Below, in pieces: positions 53,424-63,005 of a DNA stretch of 64,000 nucleotides. The number at the start of each line of letters is the position of its first letter. Within the stretch, counting starts at the first letter, position 1. This stretch comes from Micractinium sp. NFX-FRZ. Its lineage: Eukaryota > Chlorophyta > Trebouxiophyceae > Chlorellales > Chlorellaceae. A model generated the notes under the pieces. That model searched no databases, was not told the DNA's origin, and saw nothing but the letters and a program-made list of their open reading frames with translations. The stretch is taken from positions 118,966 to 182,965 of the forward strand of contig JAPTJF010000072.1 in the NCBI GenBank assembly GCA_029339195.1, written 5' to 3'. A program made the position numbers and the translations under genes.

Positions 53424-54513
53424 ATGACTCCACGCGTGGCCCCCATGCGCTGCCAGCTGCCGCTGGCCGGCCCCAAATGGGCGGCGCTGCTACTGGCCGC
53501 CGACGTCAGCCAAGCAGCAGGTGGGCGGGCAGCGGGAGGGCGGGCGGGCATCTGCCGAGCTGGGTGGTGTGCTGCCTGCCTCCCTGTCAAAGGCGTGCAT
53601 GCACCCAGCACAAAGCAGGGGGCGGCGAGCTGCTGCTGGGTGCTGCACTGCACACTCGCTGCCGCGACGTCTCACACGCCCTGCCCCCTGCCCCCTTCTC
53701 ACGCCCCACCCTGCAGAAAGCGCGCAACAGCCGCAACAGCAGCAGCAGCCGCTGCCCCTGCGCTGCTCCAGCCCTGCAGCCCCTCTGGGCCCCGCCAGGG
53801 CACACCGCCCCCTCAGCAGCACCAGCGGGGGGCACTGCCGCCGCCCGCTCAGCCTGAGCCCTCTGCTGCTCAAGCGCCCGGCCAGCAACCGCCGCAGCCG
53901 CAGCCCCGAAGCCAAGGGCCCTGCGGCGGCTGCCAAAAGCGGCGACTGTTGCAGCCAGCGGCAGCCGGCGCCGGCGCCGTGTGCGCTGGCACAGCAGGGC
54001 GCAGCGCCGGCCCGCTCGTGTGCAGCAAAGGTGCCTGCTCAGGAGTGGGCACAGGCGCCAGCAGCCCCTCTGCCCGTAATAGCGGCCGCTGCTGAGGCCG
54101 GCTCCTCCTGCTGCTCCTCCGCCGGCGGCGTGCGCGCCCCCGCCTGCCCCGTGCGCACTCCCACCTACGCCGAGGCCCGCCCCGCCGCCAGCAGAGCGCT
54201 GCAGCGGCTGCCGGCGGCTCGGCCGGCGGCTCGGCCAGCGCCGCCGCTGCAGGCGCTGCAGCGGCACTCCACGCTGCAGCACATGCTGAGCGTGCTGGCG
54301 CCATGTCAGACCCAGCTCATGCTGGGTCAGCAGGCCGCCCTGCTGGCGGGCGCACCGCCGCCGCCTTGGCGCCCCGCTGGCGCCAGCAGCGCGCCCTGGA
54401 CTGAGCTGGCAGCCGCTGAGCTGGCGGCGGGCGAGGGCAGCCTTCTCGAAGAGCTGCGTGCCGAGGATGTTGCTCAGCTGGCCAACGCACGTGCCTTCCT
54501 GGCGTGCTTCTGA
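53424..54513 (+). CDS. Orphan family protein, paralogue B
   Basis: Two exons in phase: 53424-53520 and 53717-54513 (TGA), giving 297 aa, one residue longer than paralogue A. It begins MTPRVAPMRC, then GPKWAALLLAADVS, the counterpart of the A block. The middle is Gln/Pro/Ser/Ala-rich with poly-Gln near residue 37 and a basic patch. A helical stretch near residue 215 (HSTLQHMLSVLAPCQTQLML) has no obvious partner in A. The C-terminus, LLEELRAEDVAQLANARAFL then ACF, matches A. I do not know the function. Cysteines are frequent in the middle but show no regular metal-binding spacing. The 3' flank carries a 77-bp-period direct repeat. Confidence 0.7.
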
Positions 54514-57309
54514 GAGCCTATGTTTATCCTCACACTACACCACTACACGCTTCCTGCTGCGGTTCCGAAGCCGACAGGTTTTCCCTCGCCGGTGCCCCGC
54601 CGCGGCCCCAGCCTCTTGCAGCCTTCCCAACGCCTGCCTTTTCCTCCCTGCCTGCCCCGCCCTTTCATGGGGGGCGGCTATCCTGCCTTGGTCCTGCCCT
54701 TCAACAACGCCTGCCTTTTCCTCCCTGCCTACCCCGCCCTTTCATGGGGGGCGGCTATCCTGCCTTGATACTGCCCACCCACCTCACCTGCCACGCGCCC
54801 CGAACCTGTCCTAACCCCCAAGCCCAGCACTCTCCCAGTCCAGCTTATCTCCTTTCATTCCAGTTGATTTCGACCCAAGATCCAGTCACGACCTATCCTG
54901 TCTCACCCCATCCCAGTTGAGTTCATGCCCGCTCATCTCCCTCACCCAGTTCGGCCGCCCTGCTGCTGCCGCCAGCACACCGTTTCATGGCACCCCTTTG
55001 CGTGCCCCATCCGAGGGCACCAACAAACGAAGCTGGCCCACTTGTTATGCAGCCAGGCATGGCGCCCTGCCCAGCCCCGTTTTGCCCCAACTTGATGCCC
55101 CCCCCCTGCCTGACTAGTACTCTACCACAACAGCACTGCCTTCATGACCACAGCACTTCACACGCACACACGCATGTGCTGCATTTTTGCCGCGCCGTCA
55201 TCCGCGTACAGCCCCCCCACCCCACCCCGTGTATACCCCCTGTATACCCCCGCCTCATCACGACCTAGAGCTGCCGCCTGTCCTCCTTCATGCTGCCTTA
55301 TACACCCCAGTGAAGGCCGCCTCCACTAGCAGTCTACAGTCTACACTAGCAGCCTGTTGAGCCCTGTGCACTGAGCGGCCCCCGCCGCACACCCTGCCCC
55401 TGTGGGTTGCCCACCCGCCGGCACACTCACCATTTGCCCACTCATCACCTTCCCCAATGAATGAAAACTCGACGTGCCAATCCCCTCAAACCTTGGATGC
55501 GTTGGCCGACCAAACACAGCACCCCTCTTTCATGATTTCCCTCCGTTCATGAATGTAATTGATGCACCTACATGATGGCCTGGCGCTCGCAAAGCAGTTG
55601 TGTGGTGTTCACTGGCTTGCAAAGGAATGCTTACCCCGGGGCTCATGCTGTGTCAGGGGTTGCAGTTCATGCGCTGCAATCAGCCATCCCAGGCAACACC
55701 AGCGCCTGCAGCCGCTCACGCAGCTCGTGCATTCCAGCAGCCGCCTGCGGGTGCAACTTTGGCGCTTGTGTGGGTGCTGGCGCGCTCCGGCGCTATTTGA
55801 CAAAGAGAGGAATTTGAGAGACCCGTGCGCTGCACTTGCGGTTGTACAATGGGCAGCAGAGACAGGTCACAGCAAGTCACTACGGTAGTGTGGGAATGGA
55901 GTAGGTGCGGCACCGAGTGCTGGCTGGCACACGCTTGGTGACTCACCCAGTCGGCCAGTAAGTGAGTGGCTGCCTCGCAATGTGCAGTACTTCTGAAGAA
56001 GACTCAGTGGGCGTGAATCAAGGGAGCCAGCAGAAGTGTGGACCCCCATGGCGGCGGCCCTCCTCCGCTGGCTGCCGTGCAGTACCAAGACGCAGCTGCT
56101 GGCGGCCAGGGCGGGGTGCTCATGCAGCCCTGCGCATCTTACATTCCGGGGCTGAATTGAGTACAAAGGCGCCCGAGAGGTTCCGGAGCGTCCCACCGCC
56201 GCTGCTGGCGTCGATGCTCTTGCTGGCGCATTGGAGAGCTTGCATGCAGTACCATGCCCCTCCCTGGCCACTCAGCTTAGGACAGCTTCCATTCTGCAGG
56301 ACGATCAACCCAATCCAGCAAAGATCCTGGCTACTTGCTCTGACTCCATTCAACTGCTGCTGTGCTGCTGCTACTCCTTCAAAGCCCGCACAGGTGCCAT
56401 CACCAGCTGCACTGCAGCTAACATTGGCATCGATCACGTCCGAGCGTCGATGCTTCAGCGGACCACCGTCCCCCCGGGCGGCGCGAGGTCGGGCAGCGCT
56501 GCCGCCCTTGAGAGGAGAGGGGAGCAGCAGTCAAGGGCCCGGAGGCGCTGAAACCCTGAGGCCACATCACATGCCAACTACTGGGCGCCTGTCCTGAGGC
56601 TTGCCCCCTCCACCGCACCCCACCCCACCACCACAACAACAACAACACTACTATGATCACTTGCACACGCACACATGCACATGTTCTTGGGGCTTGTCTG
56701 TTTTTCCACCACACACTCACCACACAATCACACTTCCGCAAATCCGGTTTTGAGCACATGCGCTGCACGGACCTTGCATCGCCGTGGGCTGCTCTGCTCA
56801 ACACTGCTGTGCGTGGCTGCCAGCGCGATAAATGCTCCACTGGCATCACCACCAACTAAGCCTCCCGGGGGCCCCTCCTGTTCATCACGCGCACCACTCA
56901 CTGTGCCTCTGTTCCCCGTCTTGTCTTCTCAAGCTGAGCTGAGGCGGGCGCAAGCCGCGTCTAAGTAAGCAAGGCAATACCCCGGGCCCGTCCACCTACG
57001 CACCAACCCCAGGCACACTTGCGCTGGCCCACGCTGCCCTGCCCAGTCCTGTTGGTTACATGGCCTGCGTGTGAATGTGTGAGCATCACTCACTGCTGGG
57101 CACCTGTGAGGTGCAATTGCATTTGAGAAAGAGGAACAGCGGCCAGCAGCTGGGCATTTGGGGGGCGCACATCGGTTGACTGCGGTTTGGTGCAGCCAGG
57201 CGTGCAGACATGCAGCAGGAGGGAAGGCTGAGACTTGGGGGCGGAGGGGCCATGCTGGGGGGTGGGCGATACGCGGCGCCTAGCATAGCATAGCATGCAT
57301 GGGGACTGA
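54514..57309. other. Long intergenic region
   Basis: About 2.8 kb between paralogue B (+) and the F-box gene end (-). It begins with a direct repeat and is less GC-rich from about 55300. A 211-codon open frame at 55962-56597 (+) lacks codon or motif support. I see no confident gene. Confidence 0.45.
54629..54767. repeat. Direct repeat, 62-bp copies with 77-bp period
   Basis: AACGCCTGCCTTTTCCTCCC starts at 54629 and 54706; the copies run through TTTCATGGGGGGCGGCTATC with one or two differences. They lie in the 3' flank of paralogue B. Confidence 0.92.
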
Positions 57310-57842
57310 TCATCGCCCCCCCGCCTTCAGCTGCTCTTCAAAGTTGAGTTTGTCTTCATCGAAAGGCTCGATGCACAGGGCAGGGCGGTGGGCAGTCAAA
57401 GCGCAGCAGGCCTTCACCAGGGACGCGCAGCAGGCGTCTGAGTCAGCAAACTCGAGCCTGCGCAGCGGGGCGTGCCTGACAGCCCAGGCCCAGAAGCGGG
57501 ACCACTCTGCCCTGCACCTCTCGCAGCAGCTCGGGCCAGGTGGTCAGGGAGTGCCAGCGCTTGGAGACCAGTGCTGCACTGCTGAACCTGCAGCAGAGGT
57601 GGCAGCGGGAAGCAGCTGGTGAGCAGGGGCGGCAGCAGGCAGCTGGGGCCCGATCGCAGCCCTCCCGCCAGCCGCACCGCCCGCCGGCGGCTCGCCACAC
57701 CCCATCCCTGCAGGGGCGCCCACCTATCCGCCTGACTCAGGGGCGTCAGGCAGTTGGCCAGAAGGGAGTCGGGCAGGCTGTCCAAGGTGAGGGAGCGGGC
57801 GTGGGAGGGGCCGGGGCTGCTGGCACCAACAGGTGCTGCCAT
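57310..57842 (-). pseudogene. F-box protein gene with apparent frameshift
   Basis: Exon 1 (57842-57724) encodes SLTLDSLPDSLLANCLTPLS, and exon 2 (from 57597) continues FSSAALVSKRWHSLTTWPEL, together a good F-box; such domains recruit SKP1 in SCF ubiquitin ligases. After LLREV the frame runs to a stop at 57443. A different frame of the same DNA gives EWSRFWAWAVRHAPLRRLEF and continues to a stop at 57310, as expected for the linker to leucine-rich repeats. No GT-AG pair repairs the shift, so a one-base indel (mutation or assembly error) is likely. Even the joined product, about 135 aa, would be short for an F-box/LRR protein. It could be a pseudogene or a truncated gene. Confidence 0.5.
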
Positions 57843-59155
57843 GGCTCTGCAGGCTGCACACAGAGCTCCAGAGGCATGGATCGGTCAGGTGGAGGACAGG
57901 TGAAAGTGGACGCAGTCGGGCTCGATAAGTGCTGCAACACAGCGCAGCAGGGCGTCCTCGTGTGCAGCCTCGGTGCATACCCGCCCGCCTGTCCAGTGCT
58001 TGGAGCTGTTCCCAACGACCCCAGGCTGCCCACTGCCAAGAGTGGCTTGCCTGCCCACGTCACAAACACCTCTCACTGGCGTGGTGCGAGCTGCTCTTGT
58101 TTACGTGAAACCTGCGGGGGAAGGCCGCTTCGGGGATGCACAGTGCAGCAACCTGCAGGCGGAGGAGGCATGCCGGCCGGGCGGCGCGGGTGCGGGGCAC
58201 CTCAGGCGGGCGCCCATGCAAGGGCCAGTGCCTCCGTGTGAGGCCCGTGCCAAACAGCAGGAATAGTCTTTGATTACGAACAAAGCTGGGATTCATGTTC
58301 ATAGACCTCGACGCAACAAGTGGGCTAATGAGCATGCATACCATGATTGGTCAGTTTGTTGGCCACAAACAGGTGGGAGGGGGTGGTGCGGGGCCTGCTT
58401 AGGCGGCACGCACCTTCAGGTTGCGGGCTGCAGCCCTGATTCGTGTGCTGGCCCCCACCCCTATACCAGTACGTGACGGGGGCTGGTTGTAGGAACCTGC
58501 CATTCGCTGCACGGCCTAGCATACGTCGTCCACGCTCAGCCTGCCTGCCCACCTGCCAGGCAGTGCCTGCCCGCCTCCCTCCCCGGCTGCCCACCTGCCG
58601 ACCCAGCTGCTGTCGCTGCACCGCATTGAGAGGCCTGGCAGGCACCACGCTTCAGTCTGGGGTGCTCCTCTGACATTACCCAACAACCTCCCGACCGCTA
58701 GCACATTTCCAATTCTTGCAGGGGTCAAGAGGTCTGATCCCGTGTTGTTACAGTTCCACAGCATTGCATGGTGCAAGGTGGGCAACTGTCCATGAAACAA
58801 GGCGGTCCAGATACGCCAGCAGGGCACAGCACGTGAAGCAGGAAAGTCGAGAGCAAAGGACAGTCAAAACAGTGTATGTCAGAAGGGGGGGTAGGTACAA
58901 AGGGTGAGTCAGAACCGGAGTGCAGCCCGCACTGGCCGGGCCTGGCGCCTGCCGGCGCCCAAGATGCATGTCACCACACCAACTCGGGGTGCCGGCAGGC
59001 CGCCCCAGCGCTACCTATGCACACTGTCAGCAGCAGCGGGACAGGAGCAGGCCAGCTAGCCAACATCGGGCGCTACTTGGGCGCTCCGTCGGCGGCAACG
59101 GGGGCAGCAAGGGCAGCAGGCCAGCGCCAAGGGCGTCCGGCAGCTGACCAAGGCG
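57843..59155. other. Intergenic region
   Basis: About 1.3 kb between the F-box start (-) and the STEEP1 gene end (-). It should hold the F-box promoter and the STEEP1 3' flank. An AG directly before the F-box start codon may end a 5' UTR intron. No other exon is supported. Confidence 0.45.
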
Positions 59156-61715
59156 CTACTTTGCTCCGTCAGCGGCAGCAGGCGCAGCGGGGGCAGCGGG
59201 CGCAGGCTCTGGTGCCTCCATTGGCACGATGCTTGTGTTGATGACATGCTTGGAGGAGCGGCCCAGGGTGCGCGGGTTCTTGTTCACCGACGCCTGCAGC
59301 TTGCTGAACACTGTCTCTGCAGACATGGGACAAACAAAGTCGAACTTCAGCAGGGACAGTAGGCGCGCAGCGAGCTGAGCAGCGCAGGGCAGGCGGTGGG
59401 TGGGGGACAGAGCAAGGTCGGACCAGCAGGGCAGTACTCTCCCTGCCGAGCACAGCTGCGCTCCAACCTGCCTTTCTGCCCGCCATGCGCTGCTGGCAGC
59501 CCTGGCCCGCCCCATCCCGCGCACTTGTACCAACCCTGCAACAGCAGTGCTTGACATGAGACAGCAAGGCAATAACAGGTCATATAGGGCCAACCAACTC
59601 ACCCGGCCCCAGCCCGTCCACCACCAAAACTTTGTGCCGTGTCGACTCGCCACGCTGCAGCGACAGCTGGCCCAGCCGCACGCCTGCAGGCAGCAGGGGA
59701 CCGCACAGCGCAGAGGGGTTGGGTTCGGGCAGCAGCAAGTGGCGCCGAGTGAGAGCACCGCACATGCAACGTCTGCCAGCATCGGCCCGTCAACAGCGCA
59801 TCCATCCAGCGCAGCCACCCCAGGGCGGCCACCCAGGCGGGGAATGCAGCGTGAGGCAGCGCAGTGCAGCGTGCCACAGCAGTGCACCACAGCATGCAGC
59901 ACAGCACAGCGCAGCGCACCCAGCACGCCTCTCAGCAGCTCCAGCAGCTCCTCCTGTGCGTTGCCCGAGTTGATGCCGCACTTGATCTGCACGGCAACAA
60001 CATGAGCGATCAGAGGGGCAGATAGTGAACATGGCAGCATCGGGGCGCTCGAGGCAGCAGATGCTCGAGTTGATGCCGCACTTGCTCTGCAACAAGCACA
60101 CGTCCAGCATGGGCAACGACAACAGCAACCTCCACAATCCGGCAGAGGGGGTGCGCCAGCACTGCAGAGCGGGGAAGCACCCTTCAAGCCAACACGAGAT
60201 GCCTTGCACTCTACCTCTCTCCCTCCCACGCGCCTGCACGCGCACAAAGTCCGCTGTCACGCGCAGGATGAGGCGCATCTTGCCGCGGTCATCAATCTCC
60301 AGCGCCACCTGGCACAGCAGGCAAAGCACATTACCAGGTTGGGTGAGTCAAACACGTGTGCTATGAGGAAAGTTGAGGGGCCTCGTTCCCTGCTGCCAGC
60401 TGGCACAGCAGGCACATCATGGACGATGGGAAAGGCAGGGGAGGCACGTGCATGCAAGGCAGCGGTGGGTGACCGAGAGGCAGACCACCTGTCCAGCCCC
60501 CATGCATGAGCCCCAGCCCAGAACAACAGCAGTCGTCCCAAACCCATCTGCCGCTTGTTCTGTCCAGTAAGCGGGGTGCAGGTGGCACGTGCGCCTTGCC
60601 CTGTCCTGCCTTCCCATTCCACCTCCCCTCCCACATTTATAGACTGCCCCCTGCTCTCACCTGCGTCTTGTTCTTTCCAATGGACAGGATGCAGGGCGGC
60701 ACGGGCGCCTTGCCCCCGCCCAGCGCCGCCTCGTCAGCTGTGTATGTGGTGAGAGAGTTGTCAAGGATATAGATGTACCTGCATGATGTGTGTAGAAAGG
60801 TAGAGGGTTTCCCGGTGCACCTGCCACTGACGCCCGCTGCAGGTGTGGCAACTTTCAAACCATGCTGCACAACAGCGCAGTGCCCTCTCATTCAAGTGCG
60901 GTACGCCACCCCCGCAGTCTGCACTCATTACCAGCAGGTAATGGGCAAGAAGGAGCGCGCCTGTTCTGGGTGCTGCCATGCAAGCGCAGCACCCGCAGCA
61001 ACACGCCTCACAAGTACACCACAACCACGGCTTGAAACAGCACTGCCAGTGCGCACCTGCCCTCCGGCTCTGTGCGGTAGGCCACCGGCAGCTTGCCCGC
61101 GTTCAGTCGGAACTGGCGCTCCACGCTGCCGCTCCTGTGGGACAAAGAGAAGAAGCAGGTGCCACACACAGAGAGTGGGCTCTACGGAGTGCTGCCTTGC
61201 CTGCACAAGCCCATCCACGGCCCTAACGCCGTCAACACAACCCCATGCATCGTGCCCTGCACACCCACATGCCCAGCACCCAGCACCCACTTTCTCCGGA
61301 TGAATTTGGCGCCGCCGTCTGTTGTGTACAGCTTCACCAGGTGTGCCTGCATGTCCAGCACCAGCGCGTGGTCTGTGCGCCGCCGCGGTGCAGTGGCCAG
61401 GTTGCAGTCTGTCGTCAGCGCGTGCTTGCCGCTGTTCTTGCAGTAGTAGACGTACAGTGGCTTGTCGCCCACCACGGGCCCCACATCTTCACTCGAGTAC
61501 CTGCAGCGAGCGGGCGGGCGGGCGGGCGGCGGCAGGAGGCGGTGGTCAGGGGCAGGCAGCCTCGACGGCAGCCAGCGCTGCCCTCGCATCGGCTAGTGGA
61601 GCTCTCCGGATGCCGAGCTGTGCAGAGAAGAACAACACCAAGCGCTCTCGGGACTCCGAGGGCTCTCCCGGCTTCCAGGCCCCGCTCACGTTAATGTTGT
61701 GCGGCGAGGCGGCAT
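59156..61715 (-). CDS. STEEP1-like protein fused to DUF167 (UPF0235) domain
   Basis: Eight exons in phase: 61715-61690, 61500-61291, 61134-61057, 60778-60661, 60308-60234, 59986-59920, 59683-59603, 59316-59156 (TAG). It starts MPPRRTTLTYSSED, close to the plant form. The N-terminal STEEP1 (CXorf56) domain shows LYVYYCKNSGKHAL, VERQFRLNAGKLPVAYR and YIYILDNSLTTYTADEAA, ending VPPCI. The C-terminal half is a DUF167 domain: VALEIDDRGKM, NSGNAQEELLELLRGVLGVR, LGQLSLQRGESTRHKVLVV. The usual zinc-like Cys pairs of animal STEEP1 are largely missing. Arabidopsis At5g63440 has the same layout. The human N-terminal relative helps STING leave the ER; the plant-type role is unknown. Intron 5 probably has a GC donor (GTGCAG/GCGCGT); an alternative GT donor 6 nt upstream also keeps phase. 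Confidence 0.88.
60062..60098. repeat. Echo of STEEP1-DUF167 exon 6 acceptor
   Basis: On the minus strand, AGCAAGTGCGGCATCAACTC following TTGCAG repeats the real exon start ATCAAGTGCGGCATCAACTC at 59986; about 105 bp apart. A second, weaker acceptor-side echo of exon 5 lies at 60403-60425. Confidence 0.85.
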
Positions 61716-61987
61716 GCTGCTGTTCCTGTAAACTGTCTAACGCTTGCCCGGGGCTGTGGCCGCTGCCGGCAATCAGAGGGCGCCCAAACACAAGTCGCAG
61801 AAGCGGAAAAATATATAACCGTGATGATGATGTTTGTCGGAAGCACGCAGGGGCCTTGGGGAGAGCAAGGGCTCTCCCCCGCCCTGCCGCCACTGCGGCG
61901 GCCAGGTCACAGCGTGCAGAGGGCCGCTCATTCCTTTGCCTCCCTTTTTAAATCGTTGGAGCGTTTGCAACCTGAAACTGTATCACC
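61716..61987. promoter_or_regulatory. Bidirectional promoter region STEEP1-DUF167 / secreted peptide
   Basis: 272 bp separate two divergent start codons. AAAATATATAAC at 61807-61818 is the only TATA-like box in the gap, about 95 bp from one start and 170 bp from the other. Confidence 0.6.
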
Positions 61988-62502
61988 ATGGCACGACACA
62001 CGCTCTCCCTGGTGCTGCTGCTGGCGCTGGTCAGCAGCTGGCCCGCACAGCCAGTGGCAGGCGCCCGGCACCTGGCACAGGAGCTGCTGCCTGCAGGTGA
62101 GTGCACAGCTAGGCCGGTGGTAAAAGGGGTAATCCCATGTTGTGCTCGACTGGTGGAGAGCCGAATAAGGTTTGGTCGTCGTCAAGAAGCCTTCATTCTG
62201 GCTCCCCGCGTCTGTGTGCAGCGCCAGCTGTGGAGGCTGCCCTGGCCCCCTTGGACCAAGCTCGGCAAGCTGTAGGTGAGAGCAGGCCTTGGTGGCTGGT
62301 CGGAAGGGGCAGCTGGCACTCCACCTGCCCTGCCCGCACACCCGCTTGCCTTGGCACACGCCACAGTGGCTACCCCCGCTCACACGCTCCAGGTGCGCCC
62401 CCACCCCACCCTGTCCTCGCAGCCAATGCGACTCAGCCCTTTCAGGACGTGGCGTCGGCTGTGCAGGGTGCGGTGTCCACTGTGGGAGCAATCCTGGGCT
62501 AG
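61988..62502 (+). CDS. Small secreted protein (80 aa), unknown function
   Basis: Three exons in phase: 61988-62096, 62222-62275, 62423-62502 (TAG). Residues 1-25 form a clear signal peptide (MARHTLSLVLLLALVSSWPA). The mature part is about 55 residues, Ala/Val/Gln-rich, without cysteines: AAPAVEAALAPLDQARQAVA and FQDVASAVQGAVSTVGAILG. It has the periodicity of an amphipathic helix, so membrane association or self-assembly is possible. I know no family. The TATA-like box upstream supports transcription. Confidence 0.65.
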
Positions 62503-63005
62503 CTGCCTACCGTAACGGCCTCCGCCCTGGGAGCACGCCAGCCACTGTCCGGCGCCTGCCGGGGCGCAGGCCTGCGACTCGGCCACCGCCAGCCACCACA
62601 CCGCTGGCATGAGCAGGAGCCTCGTGTGGAGTGCCCTGTAAGACATGTTTGCTTGTGAAGCGCCTTGTTAACTTTGCTCAGTTGTGAGCGGCATGGCATG
62701 AAAAGCAGTGTGAGAGGGGGTGAGGCGGCGGCCCTGGGGCGGCGGAGAGCAAGGGAGGATCAAAGCAGGTCGGGGTCTGGCACAACAGAAAACGAGCCAG
62801 GCCCGTGAGCAAAGGAGAGGTGTTGATACACAAGCGGCGCAGCTCGCCCCGCAGCAGCAGGGACGAGCCAGCGCAAATGAAAAGGAAGGGGTTCTTTGAA
62901 AGAGGAGCGGGGGAACGGGGAAGGGAGGGCAGGCGGTGCTGGAGGCGGCAGAACATGCCAACCTTGCTGAAGACTCCAGCCCTCTTGAGCTTCTTCAACA
63001 TTCGC
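62503..63005. other. Convergent 3' intergenic region
   Basis: About 500 bp between the secreted-peptide gene (+) and the ferredoxin gene (-) ends. No further exon is seen. Confidence 0.55.

Noticed and set aside
55962..56597. 211-codon plus-strand frame
   Set aside because: Codon choice is unlike the real genes nearby and it contains no known motif; transcripts could change this.
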